Program-made: the position numbers and the translations under genes
Origin: Roseivirga sp.
GTDB taxonomy: Bacteria > Bacteroidota > Bacteroidia > Cytophagales > Cyclobacteriaceae
DNA: 48,580 nucleotides
Assembly: GCA_021404565.1 (NCBI GenBank)
Contig: JAAWWF010000048.1
Coordinates: 1-48,580, forward strand
Direction: 5' to 3'
Part shown: piece by piece, positions 17,863-26,533 of the stretch
Numbering within the stretch: position 1 is the stretch's first letter
How the letters are laid out: each line of letters begins with the position of its first letter
The notes under the pieces: model-generated
Seen by the model: only the letters and a program-made list of their open reading frames with translations
What the model was told of the DNA's origin: nothing
Database searches by the model: none

Positions 17863-18153
17863 TTGTCATTACTCACTGCCACAGGTTTTAAAATATCGAA
17901 GAGAAGCAATATGCGACTCAATAAAAAAGCCGGTGGTGCCTTTGACATTCAGAACAACAACAGTTTCATCAAAGCCAGGGGATCAAAAATCACGGCACAG
18001 CCCTTTCATCAGGAACAAAAGGAATTGATTTCAAAAAAAATCAAAGGTTATACCGCTTCCAAGCAGCGTAGGTTGGTTGCTACCGCAGTTATAACGCTCA
18101 CCGTATCAGGCGGTCTCGTATTACTGGCCAGCCAGCTAATCAAATTACTATGA
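17863..18153 (+). CDS. Tail-anchored miniprotein, paralogue 2 (TTG start)
   Basis: This 96-residue paralogue of the 17470-17763 product has the same plan: basic middle (ISKKIKGYTASKQRR), then one C-terminal membrane helix ending LLASQLIKLL. I choose the TTG at 17863 because the resulting N-terminus (MSLLTATGF) aligns with MSTFTSSGAF of paralogue 1, and the upstream bases (attaaagt against attaaggt) also match. The first ATG (17911) would drop this conserved part. The function is unknown. Confidence 0.68.
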   Translation: MSLLTATGFKISKRSNMRLNKKAGGAFDIQNNNSFIKARGSKITAQPFHQEQKELISKKIKGYTASKQRRLVATAVITLTVSGGLVLLASQLIKLL

Positions 18154-18221
18154 TCAAAGCCGGATCTCTCTGGCCCTCTCCCTCTGTATACCCGGCTGGA
18201 TGCGACACCGGTTCGGTAAAA

Positions 18222-18282
18222 AGAGAAGCTTGGGGCTGATCGCAAATTCAGCCCCAAGGATCATTACTACAGGTGCTTCTCT
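18222..18282. terminator. Nested double-stem terminator between convergent genes
   Basis: The inner perfect stem is TTGGGGCTGA (18230-18239) with TCAGCCCCAA (18248-18257). The outer stem is AGAGAAGC (18222-18229) with GCTTCTCT (18275-18282). T-rich DNA follows on the + side, and the minus strand reads into CTTTTTACC. It probably ends both the miniprotein and the 18305 gene transcripts. Confidence 0.65.
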
Positions 18283-18304
18283 TATTTTCTTGATATTTTG
18301 AGTT

Positions 18305-19408
18305 CTATTCTATACGAATTCCCTCACGGTCTTCAATGGAGGCCATAATACCCCAGCCTCCGAAATTCTCCGACACAGCAATCCACAGTTCGTTCTTTCC
18401 CTTTTTTAGGTATAAGTACACATCATCGAAAAACCCTATGGTGCCCAAATGCCTATAATCCTGAGATCCATAGTTATTCTGCCCCCCGGCCACAATCTGG
18501 TCATTGAGATAAATTACTCCCCTGTCGCTTAAACCATAGCTCAGCTTCTTTACCTGTTTGCGATCCGACTGGATCACAACCTTAGCAAAAACCGTATTGA
18601 TTTGCGGTGTCTTGCTTGCCAGCCGCGACAGGTTCGCATAACCTTTTTCTTCAACCCCCAGTAATCCCCAGGTCAGAGAATTCTTTTGTTTCGCAGTAAG
18701 CTCATATACATTTTGAAGAGAACTTTCTGCAAAGGGACTTGAAACAGACCAGTTTTCAATCACTCCTTGTGACAAGACCGGAGCTGGTTTAATTTTCCCC
18801 TTTAAAACCGGACTGGTCTGTTTCGTTACCTTCAGATTGGCAAGGTGAAAAGCGGAAACCCCTCCCGACTGGAAACCCAGACCACCTGACTTAGGCTCTC
18901 GTTTCAGTTCTGGAATTACGAGCATGGGCTTATCCATATCATTGATATAAACCTCTGCCCGTTTCTCTGCCACAATCAGTTTTATATGATTCCAGGCATT
19001 CACCTTATAGCGATATGGGGTGCTAAACCTTTCGCCATAATAGAGCTGCCAGGCCCCATTGCCATTAAACACGGGGGTATACTGGTTGGCATCGGGATTT
19101 CCCGACTGATGAGGCCTGATATAAAATTCTTCGAAATTCTGGTTGTCCTGAATACGGAAGTGAATTCCCGGAAAACCACGTCTTTCGGTAACAAAGACAT
19201 CATACTCTATGATTCCGGTGTAAAATTCAAAGTCCTTAAGTCGGGCCCGCCCCTGATGCAGGTAGAGGCTCCGCTTGCCCTCATAATTCTCCACAACATG
19301 ACCCGCAGCATTAATTTCCCATTTGTCAGTACCAAAAGGAAACTCCTGGGCTTGAGACAGAGAACAAAGAGAGAAAAAAACAGTGGCCAGTAATAATCGT
19401 AATTTCAT
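18305..19408 (-). CDS. Secreted LamG/DUF1080-like two-domain beta-sandwich protein
   Basis: This 367-residue protein has a signal peptide (about 1-21, LSQAQ). The first domain (about 22-196) resembles a LamG or 3-keto-disaccharide hydrolase jelly roll: FYTGIIEYDVFV, GFPGIHFRIQD, VNAWNHIKLIVAEKRAEVYI. The second domain (about 215-365) resembles a galactose-binding-like fold (GVIYLNDQIVAGGQ, YLKKGKNELWIAVSENFGGW). Such proteins bind or cleave extracellular carbohydrate; no catalytic residues can be assigned. It is divergent from the HTH-membrane regulator, 139 bp away, with a candidate operator in the gap. Confidence 0.75.
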   Translation of the reverse strand: MKLRLLLATVFFSLCSLSQAQEFPFGTDKWEINAAGHVVENYEGKRSLYLHQGRARLKDFEFYTGIIEYDVFVTERRGFPGIHFRIQDNQNFEEFYIRPHQSGNPDANQYTPVFNGNGAWQLYYGERFSTPYRYKVNAWNHIKLIVAEKRAEVYINDMDKPMLVIPELKREPKSGGLGFQSGGVSAFHLANLKVTKQTSPVLKGKIKPAPVLSQGVIENWSVSSPFAESSLQNVYELTAKQKNSLTWGLLGVEEKGYANLSRLASKTPQINTVFAKVVIQSDRKQVKKLSYGLSDRGVIYLNDQIVAGGQNNYGSQDYRHLGTIGFFDDVYLYLKKGKNELWIAVSENFGGWGIMASIEDREGIRIE

Positions 19409-19465
19409 GGTATAAACAGGTTATATGACTCTAAGTACGCGATTTTGCTATAGAGGCCGGAAAAC

Positions 19466-19498
19466 AGGTTGTTCAATACCATTCAAGGTTGTGCAACC
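19466..19498. promoter_or_regulatory. Candidate operator: two AGGTTGTnCAA direct repeats
   Basis: AGGTTGTTCAA (19466-19476) and AGGTTGTGCAA (19486-19496) lie 20 bp apart, two helical turns. The second is also a palindrome (GGTTG-TG-CAACC, 19487-19498). They lie in the 139-bp gap between the divergent LamG-like gene and the HTH regulator gene, an expected place for autoregulation. Confidence 0.45.
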
Positions 19499-19547
19499 TC
19501 GTTCTTACAAATGAAGTATTTAAATTTACGCGCTATTCACATCATCT

Positions 19548-20822
19548 ATGAATGAACTTTGCTTACAGGAATGTCTCCTACTAATTGAAGCCAAACTAGG
19601 CTGGGGCTCCAGTAAAGACTGGTTGAATCAGGATTTTCAGTTGCTTAGCGACCGGATTTTCGAAGAAACACGTGTACGACTTAGTATTACTACACTGAAG
19701 CGTGTCTGGGGCAAAGTCAGCTATAACAGTGCCCCCAGCATTTCTACCCTGAACACACTTGCCCTTTTTCTGGGCCATGAGAACTGGAGCATGTTCAAGC
19801 AAAAGCATAAGCCCGTTGAGAAGGCAGTTCCTGTTAAAAAGAATGTCCGCTTTAGTCGGCCTGTGGCAGCTTTGCTACTTACTTTATTGGTAATCAGCAC
19901 GGTAGTTTTGCTGGCATCCGGTACTAAAGAAGCCGCGAGTCACTTTTCCGCTGATGAATTAGACCAGGTTCAATTCAGCAGTCAGCCTATAGCGCTCGGA
20001 CTACCTAACTCAGTGGTCTTTAACTATGACTTTTCCGGGATTGAGCCGGACTCATGCTTTATCCAACAATCATGGAATGATCAACTGACTTTTGAGGTCA
20101 ATAAAAACGGCACTGAGGCTTCGGGCATCTATTACTACCCCGGCTACTTCAGAGCCAAGCTCATTGCCAACAATCAGGTTCTCAAAGAACATGACGTACA
20201 CATCCGAACCAACGGCTGGATGGCTACTCTGGGAGGTGGAGACATTCCCCGCTACCTCTATAAAGAAGATATTCAGCAGTCGGGCAGTCTGAGACTCAAT
20301 GATGCCTTATTTAGTGAGGTACATGCTATAGAAGCGGAAGAGGCTGCTATACTGAGTTATCATTTCTATGACGACTTCGGTACGGTTTCGGGTGATGACT
20401 TTGAGTTTGAGACTCGGGTGAGGAACAGCTATAAAAAGAGTAATGGCATCTGCCAGCATACCCGCGTTCTTATTCATGGTAAGGATGGTGTTCTGATCAT
20501 TCCTCTGGCCATTCCCGGTTGTATCAGCGACTTACATGTTTTTATGATGGGTATGAGCATAGATGGTAAATCCAACGATCTGTCAGCCTTCGGGACAGAT
20601 ATTCAGAACTGGCAGGACCTCAAGTGTATTTCCAAAGACGGTCAGATTCAGATTTTCCTCAATGGCGAGATGATTCGGGAATTCAGTGCCCCCACCAGCA
20701 TTGGAGATGTGGTAGGCTTTAAATACCGGTTTATGGGTGCAGGTGAGGTGGATTATTTAAAACTCACAGGAAGTGAAGGCGTTGCCCTTGAACAAGACTT
20801 TTTGGCCCCTAAGGCTGAGTAA
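19548..20822 (+). CDS. Membrane-anchored HTH regulator with extracytoplasmic sensor domain
   Basis: This 424-residue protein has a cytoplasmic N-terminal HTH-like domain (about 1-82) with the Bacteroidota signature LSITTLKRVWGKV and LNTLALFLGHENW. One membrane helix (about 106-123) leads to a long outer part with a PKD/Ig-like segment (VVFNYDFSGIEPDSCFIQQSW) and a LamG-like domain (YHFYDDFGTVSGDDFEFETRV). I infer a one-component regulator that senses an extracellular ligand. The beta-sandwich sensor resembles the secreted product of the divergent gene, so the two probably recognise related ligands. Confidence 0.75.
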   Translation: MNELCLQECLLLIEAKLGWGSSKDWLNQDFQLLSDRIFEETRVRLSITTLKRVWGKVSYNSAPSISTLNTLALFLGHENWSMFKQKHKPVEKAVPVKKNVRFSRPVAALLLTLLVISTVVLLASGTKEAASHFSADELDQVQFSSQPIALGLPNSVVFNYDFSGIEPDSCFIQQSWNDQLTFEVNKNGTEASGIYYYPGYFRAKLIANNQVLKEHDVHIRTNGWMATLGGGDIPRYLYKEDIQQSGSLRLNDALFSEVHAIEAEEAAILSYHFYDDFGTVSGDDFEFETRVRNSYKKSNGICQHTRVLIHGKDGVLIIPLAIPGCISDLHVFMMGMSIDGKSNDLSAFGTDIQNWQDLKCISKDGQIQIFLNGEMIREFSAPTSIGDVVGFKYRFMGAGEVDYLKLTGSEGVALEQDFLAPKAE

Positions 20823-20831
20823 ACCTGGGTA

Positions 20832-20869
20832 ATAAAAAAAGGTGATACTTACAGTTTAAGTATCACCTT
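20832..20869 (-). terminator. Strong terminator of the 20907 M14 gene
   Basis: A perfect 12-bp stem, AAGGTGATACTT (20839-20850) with AAGTATCACCTT (20858-20869), has a 7-base loop. On the minus strand it is followed by a run of seven T. It separates convergent genes. Confidence 0.88.
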
Positions 20870-20906
20870 CTCCTCAAAACCAGATAAGTGGTCTTATACT
20901 CAACAA

Positions 20907-23492
20907 CTACTGAGATTCCGCACCCATGTAAATTGCATTAAAAATAAGCTTATAAGTACCCCGAGGTTGACCTCTGAACTGTGGACGGAAACCAAAGAGT
21001 ACGATATTTCCATCTACATAGGGTAAATGCATCATTGCACTTCTGTTTTTCAGGTAACGGTTCTCTCCCATTGCCCAGCCACTCATCAGCAGGTCTTTAG
21101 AAGCATAACTGGTTACTTCAATCGCTTCAGCTTCAGGTGCATCGGCAATCTTTTCCGCACCACCTTCACCTGATTTGCGTTGTGTGATTTTCTGGAAGGC
21201 CCTGCTGCGGTTGAAGGAAGCAGCCACTTCTCCCTCCATACCCAATGCCAGTCGGTTGTCAGTATCAACATTCATGCGAATGAGCGAACCTGGAATAAAG
21301 AATTGGCTGGAAGAAAGGTTGGAAATCACATTCCGCACCGGCAAACCAAACTGCTCAATCGCCATATCACTGGCAGCATCAAAGAAGATCAGAGTTCCTC
21401 CGTTTTGGGCATAGTTTTCTATAGCCGAAACCCCGGCTAAACCGATACCCCCGGTAAATTTCTCTGGCATGCTATTTTCTCTGTGCCCATGAATGATACC
21501 ATTAGGTCTTTGAGATGGAAAAATAATGGCACTATACTGAGATAGGTCTCCTTCCCGGATATCGATATTGTGAAGCGTATCCAGATCAAATTCAAACTGC
21601 TCCAGCACCCAGCGTGTCCAACCCTCATCCATGTTGGCCTGCCACGACTTGTAAAGCCCTACTTTAATAGGCTTCAGCTGTCTGGACTTTTCTTCGGAGT
21701 ATGTTTTTAGCTCGCTAAAATCAATCCCCAGCTCATTGCTCATTTCTTCAAGTTCACTCTTCAAGCCCTCCCTGGCTTCTACAATGAACGAGCCGGCTGC
21801 ATGACCATCATGATCAGCCAGAAGCTGACTAACAGTATGGTCCTGCATTTGTAGTCGATTCACTACCAGGGCACTCAGGTTGTCTTTGTTCGAGAATACA
21901 AAATCGCCATCAGCATTGCCACTCACATTTCCTGCGGTCGGCTTTAATTTTTCAGTGATGCGTTCTCCGGGATTTCTGAATTCAGTATCAATCCTATCCA
22001 CTGTCACTCCCATTTGCATGGGCAGGGTCCAGCCTGCAAGGTCATATGGAGGCTGTGGTGGTCCGCCCGGATACAAAAACTGATCAGGGTAATCCTGCTT
22101 CTCCATTAAATCTGTCAGGTAAGGTCTGTAGGCTTGTCGGCCCATGAAAATTATCGATCCTGCTTTGTAGCTCTTGCCTCCTGCGGTAAAATCGCTCAGG
22201 GCCCTATGTGCTTCCACACCACCCTGCATTAGAATGTTTGTAAGGTTCATCGCCTCACTCGGATTCCATTGCTCTGTGGGAATTACATAAGCGAATGCCC
22301 CTTCCTCACTATTGATGGCGTCTTTCCCCATATCATAGATATTGTAGAGGAATTCGTCCTTTTTGTCTGCTGCCAGATCCAGTACTCCCATTGAGGCTTC
22401 CAGCATATAATCAACCGCATCTCTGAAATGAGACTCTCCGCCTTCCCAGGGATAAGGGTAGAAAATTTCAGTGCCGTTAGAAGGCTTACCGCCTACATTC
22501 TTAGGCTTACGCTTTGGGTCGTAGTAGCGAGGGGTTGGGGTTGCGTGAGCTACCTCGGTCAATATACCTATCTGGTTATGATAATAAGGCGTAGTACGCA
22601 TTCCTCCATTCCAAAACATGCTAAATGCAGTACCTGAAATCACTCCCGGCATCTTTTTCATGGCAAAGCGATTGGCCATGGCCGTGCCCACCAGGTTTAC
22701 TCCGGTGGTAACTCCAGGGTGAATATTGGGGTTAACCGGACTCCTGAACGGAGGTAAGAAAATTCTGGCCCAGGCTGGCGAGGTTTGATGATGGTTATGT
22801 ACAATCTGTGGATACCACTCATTGTAGAGAATATTCGTAACTGCCCTGGTTTCAGGCATATTGTTCATAAACCAGTCACGGTTATTATCATGTCCTACAT
22901 ACTTCTGGTACAGAATGGGTGGGTTGGTGGTCTCATACGGACTTCCCAGGTTTTTCTTGTACCAGTCCACCACAATGTCCACACCATCAGGGTTAATTAC
23001 AGGTACTACCAGGGTAATGACATTGTCCCTGATTTTCTTCATTTCTTTCGACTCTTCAGAGGCAATTCTCCACATCAGTTCTGATGTCATTTGAGCATGT
23101 GCCCGTTCTGTAGCGTGCATTCCTCCGTCAAACCATACAATGGCTTTTCCTTCATCTGCCAGTTTTCTCGCCTCTTGCGGGCTTATTCTGGCTCTCGAAA
23201 GCTTTTCACTAATCTCCCTCCACTTGTCAAGAGACTTCATGTTCTTTTTGCTGGAAATAAATACCAGCTTCATAGGCCTGCCCATAACAGACTTTCCTAT
23301 ATCGATCATCTGTACTCTGTCAGTAGAGGCTGCCAGTTTTTCATAATATGCCAGCATCTGGTCATAGTCGGCCAGCTTATAATCCGCACCTACTTCGAAG
23401 CCAAAAGTATCGGAGGGTTTGGGTATTTGTGCGTTAAGCTGGAAGCTGGCAAACAGGAATAGGCACAGCAGCAATCTGAGTGAGTTTCTCAT
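20907..23492 (-). CDS. Secreted M14 zinc carboxypeptidase with GATase1-like C-terminal domain
   Basis: This 861-residue protein has a signal peptide (about 1-22, LNAQ) and an M14 domain with zinc motif HATE (His126, Glu129) and VINPDG. NNRDW supplies the Arg at 205. The third ligand is in HNHHQTSP (about 232-235), and the catalytic Glu is Glu313 in LTEVAHA. All key residues are present. The C-terminal third (about 610-860) looks like a class I amidotransferase-like flavodoxin fold (YSAIIFPSQRP, YAQNGGTLIFFD, IVLFGFRPQFRGQPRGTYKL), common in large Bacteroidota M14 peptidases. It probably degrades peptides outside the cytoplasm. It is divergent from a paralogue at 23706. Confidence 0.92.
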   Translation of the reverse strand: MRNSLRLLLCLFLFASFQLNAQIPKPSDTFGFEVGADYKLADYDQMLAYYEKLAASTDRVQMIDIGKSVMGRPMKLVFISSKKNMKSLDKWREISEKLSRARISPQEARKLADEGKAIVWFDGGMHATERAHAQMTSELMWRIASEESKEMKKIRDNVITLVVPVINPDGVDIVVDWYKKNLGSPYETTNPPILYQKYVGHDNNRDWFMNNMPETRAVTNILYNEWYPQIVHNHHQTSPAWARIFLPPFRSPVNPNIHPGVTTGVNLVGTAMANRFAMKKMPGVISGTAFSMFWNGGMRTTPYYHNQIGILTEVAHATPTPRYYDPKRKPKNVGGKPSNGTEIFYPYPWEGGESHFRDAVDYMLEASMGVLDLAADKKDEFLYNIYDMGKDAINSEEGAFAYVIPTEQWNPSEAMNLTNILMQGGVEAHRALSDFTAGGKSYKAGSIIFMGRQAYRPYLTDLMEKQDYPDQFLYPGGPPQPPYDLAGWTLPMQMGVTVDRIDTEFRNPGERITEKLKPTAGNVSGNADGDFVFSNKDNLSALVVNRLQMQDHTVSQLLADHDGHAAGSFIVEAREGLKSELEEMSNELGIDFSELKTYSEEKSRQLKPIKVGLYKSWQANMDEGWTRWVLEQFEFDLDTLHNIDIREGDLSQYSAIIFPSQRPNGIIHGHRENSMPEKFTGGIGLAGVSAIENYAQNGGTLIFFDAASDMAIEQFGLPVRNVISNLSSSQFFIPGSLIRMNVDTDNRLALGMEGEVAASFNRSRAFQKITQRKSGEGGAEKIADAPEAEAIEVTSYASKDLLMSGWAMGENRYLKNRSAMMHLPYVDGNIVLFGFRPQFRGQPRGTYKLIFNAIYMGAESQ

Positions 23493-23705
23493 GACAGAAA
23501 TTTAAGGTTTGGCCTGAATATAAGGATAAAGGCGAAAGTTTGGGAGGTGTTTTAGATGAGCAGAAGAATAGTGACATCAGCGCGCACAACCTGTATGAAT
23601 TAAGCCTTGCCTTTGTCACCTGAAGAATGGTACAATTCCAAAATTGAAGGTCTTATAATTTACCATCGGTTATCTGCCTTGAGCAGAATGTTCTATTTTA
23701 AGAGC

Positions 23706-26378
23706 ATGAAAAATTCAAGTCTCCGGTTCGGTTCTTGGGCCTCAGTGCTTATGGCTTTTTGTCTTTTTATTCAGACAGTCTCAACTCAGGCCCAAAACAT
23801 TCCTACCCCGGAAAGTCACCTCGGTTTTGAGATAGGAGCCGATTTTCACCTTGCTACTTATGATCAGTCCCTCGCCTACTTTCAGAAACTGGCACAGGCA
23901 AGCGATCAGATAAGGCTTTTTCAGGCGGGAGAAACTTCTGAAGGACGCCCATGGTTCTTTTCTGTCATCTCGACCAAAAGCAACCTGGATAAGCTGGATC
24001 ATTACAAGGAAATTGCTCAGAAGCTGGCACATCCGGATGGTTTGACAGATGATGAGGCCAAAGCCCTGGCGCGAGAGGGCAAACCCTTTGTACACATTGA
24101 TGGTGGACTGCATGCCACTGAGGTAGCCGGTGCACAACATACCATCTCGCTGGCCTACGAGCTCTTAAATAGCACGGATCCTAAAATCAAAGATATACTG
24201 GAGAATACCATCGTCATGCTATGGCCTTCGCTCAACCCTGACGGTCAAAACATGGTAGCCAACTGGTATCATTCCAATGTGGGCACTCCCTACGAAATAG
24301 CCCCGCTACCCAAACTCTATCAGAAGTACATCGGTCATGACAACAATAGGGATGCCTACATGCTCAACATGATTGAATCAAGGGTAGTGGCCCGTACATG
24401 GCGCGAGTGGGAACCCAACATTATCCATGTTCACCATCAGTCCTCCCCTTTTCCTACCAGAATCTGGCTTCCTCCTTTTGCAGAACCCATTGCCACACAG
24501 ACTCCTCCCATCGTAGCTCGGGAGGTCAATATGATCGGTATGGCCATCGCTCAGGCCCTGGAAACCAACGGGCAGGAAGGTGCTGTGCACATGGGCACCG
24601 GCTTCGATGCCTGGTATCCCGGTTATGTAGACTATATGCCCGTACTTCAGAACATTCCGGCTTTCTGGACCGAAACTGCATTGTACCGTTATGCCACTCC
24701 CCATTTCTATACCATCCGCGATTTCCCGAGGGACAGAGCTGGTCTGAGGATTGAATCATTGTACTCAAGCCCATGGAAAGGTGGCTGGTGGCGACTCAAA
24801 GATGCTATGGATTACATGCAGACAGCTTCCATCGCAGTGCTGGAATACGCTGCCAAGTACAAAGAAACAGTGCTCTATAACCGCTACCAATCCGGCCGTA
24901 ATACCATACAGAAGTATGAGCAGGAGCCTCCCTTTGCCTACTTTATTCCACAAGACCAACGTGACCCTGTCAGGCCTGTAGAGCTTTTGAAACGACTGGC
25001 TTTTAACGGCATTGAAGTACAACAGTTGGACCAGACCGTCACCTTCAACAACATTGAGTATCCCCAGGGCACCTGGGTGATCCCCATGAATCAGGAGTTC
25101 GGGGAGCTGGCCCGGCAACTGCTCGATGTACAGGAATACCCCGATTTGCGGGAATATCCGCAAGGACCACCAGAACAACCCTATGATGCTGCCGGGTGGA
25201 CTTTACCACTGATTTTCGAAGTGGAAGTGATACCGGCCATGTCTCCTCTTACTACTGAAGTAAGGAATGCCATGAAAATAGTAGAAGGAACCGCTGTAGA
25301 CTGGAGCTCTACCCCAGACGCCTCTACAGCAGACATCGCTCCCGGTCCCGGCTTCGATACGCAAGCCAATGCTGCCGGCATCATACCCCCAACCGGTAAA
25401 CTATCTGGCAAAGGCAATACTGCCCTGGTAGACCCCAAAGAAAACAACAGTTTCAGATTGATCAATCAGGCTTTAAAAGCAAATGGCAAAGTGAGCTATA
25501 CTTCAGGTAAGTATGCCGTAGAAGGCATTACACGTCCAACCCTGGACCGATGGGCCAAAGAACTCGCGCTGAATGTAGAGATGGTTAATGGAGTAAAAGG
25601 CACCAGGTTACGACCCAGAATTGGACTCTATCGTCCGCATACTGCGAGTATGGATGAGGGCTGGACGCGTTGGCTTTTTGAGCAGTTTGGTTTTGAGTTC
25701 ACCAACATTGGCAATGCCGATTTTCAAATGGGCAATCTCAACAAACGCTTTGATGTAATTCTGCTCGCATCTGAATGGAGTTATGTGTTTGAGCAGGGTT
25801 TTCAGGAAGGCTCCGTACCACCACGCTATGCAGGTGGGCTGGAAGAATCGGGCCTCAGAGGCATGAATAATTTTGTCGAGGCCGGTGGCACGCTGGTTTG
25901 TCTGAACAAAAGCAGTCAATATGCTATTAGAGCACTGAACCTGCCCGTTGCGGATGTGACTGCGGGAGTTGGGAGAAAAGAGTTTTTTGCGGGTAGCTCC
26001 ATCCTCGAAGTGGAGACAGATACCTCCCATCCCATTATGGCAGGTATGCCCGTCAAGGCCAATATCTTCGTCTCTGGGAGCCCCGTATTCACAACCCTGG
26101 AAGGTTTTGAAGGACAGGCCCTGGCCAGCTACCAAAGCACCGGTTCTCCACTGCGCTCCGGTTATTTATTGGGCGAAAAGTATATTCAGGGCTATGCGGC
26201 TTCACTAGATGTCAAACACGGTAAGGGACATGTTATACTCCATGGTTTCAGCCCTCAGTGGAGAGGACAGACCATGGCTACCTACAGGGTGCTTTTCAAC
26301 TCGATTCTGTATGGAGGAAACCTGGCCAGTCGGCAAAACTTCAACACCAATTTCTGGACGGCACCGGACTCCAAATAG
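23706..26378 (+). CDS. Secreted M14 zinc carboxypeptidase with GATase1-like C-terminal domain (paralogue)
   Basis: This is 890 residues from the ATG at 23706. An upstream TTG frame is rejected because the signal peptide (about 1-30, STQAQ) begins here. Intact M14 residues are HATE (His136, Glu139), NNRD, HVHHQSSP (about 241-244) and Glu323 in WTETALYR. The C-terminal domain is shared with the 20907 product (DVILLASEWS, VEAGGTLVCLN, HGFSPQWRGQTMATYRV). It also has an extra Pro/Ala-rich stretch (about 540-600). The two genes form a divergent pair sharing a 213-bp promoter region, so they are probably co-regulated but may differ in substrate. Confidence 0.92.
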   Translation: MKNSSLRFGSWASVLMAFCLFIQTVSTQAQNIPTPESHLGFEIGADFHLATYDQSLAYFQKLAQASDQIRLFQAGETSEGRPWFFSVISTKSNLDKLDHYKEIAQKLAHPDGLTDDEAKALAREGKPFVHIDGGLHATEVAGAQHTISLAYELLNSTDPKIKDILENTIVMLWPSLNPDGQNMVANWYHSNVGTPYEIAPLPKLYQKYIGHDNNRDAYMLNMIESRVVARTWREWEPNIIHVHHQSSPFPTRIWLPPFAEPIATQTPPIVAREVNMIGMAIAQALETNGQEGAVHMGTGFDAWYPGYVDYMPVLQNIPAFWTETALYRYATPHFYTIRDFPRDRAGLRIESLYSSPWKGGWWRLKDAMDYMQTASIAVLEYAAKYKETVLYNRYQSGRNTIQKYEQEPPFAYFIPQDQRDPVRPVELLKRLAFNGIEVQQLDQTVTFNNIEYPQGTWVIPMNQEFGELARQLLDVQEYPDLREYPQGPPEQPYDAAGWTLPLIFEVEVIPAMSPLTTEVRNAMKIVEGTAVDWSSTPDASTADIAPGPGFDTQANAAGIIPPTGKLSGKGNTALVDPKENNSFRLINQALKANGKVSYTSGKYAVEGITRPTLDRWAKELALNVEMVNGVKGTRLRPRIGLYRPHTASMDEGWTRWLFEQFGFEFTNIGNADFQMGNLNKRFDVILLASEWSYVFEQGFQEGSVPPRYAGGLEESGLRGMNNFVEAGGTLVCLNKSSQYAIRALNLPVADVTAGVGRKEFFAGSSILEVETDTSHPIMAGMPVKANIFVSGSPVFTTLEGFEGQALASYQSTGSPLRSGYLLGEKYIQGYAASLDVKHGKGHVILHGFSPQWRGQTMATYRVLFNSILYGGNLASRQNFNTNFWTAPDSK

Positions 26379-26481
26379 AAGAGTTCATCGAATAGCCTGG
26401 GACAGGGCTGTGTCAGCCAATCAGCACATAGCACTTCACTTAAATTATGATAGCACTTTAGCTTAAAAGGGCTGTTCTGGT

Positions 26482-26511
26482 AATCTATGGCCAATCGACT
26501 GGCCGTAGATT
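26482..26511. terminator. 12-bp stem hairpin just before the 26534 start
   Basis: AATCTATGGCCA pairs with TGGCCGTAGATT (one T-G pair) around a 6-base loop. No T-tract follows. It lies 22 bp before the next ATG, so it is either the end of the M14 transcript or a 5' UTR structure of the hydrolase gene. Confidence 0.45.
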
Positions 26512-26533
26512 TGGATAAAACTCAAAAACAACA

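Noticed and set aside
23607-23705. N-terminal extension of the 23706 M14 gene from a TTG
   Set aside because: The signal peptide begins at the ATG at 23706; the extension lies in the divergent promoter region.
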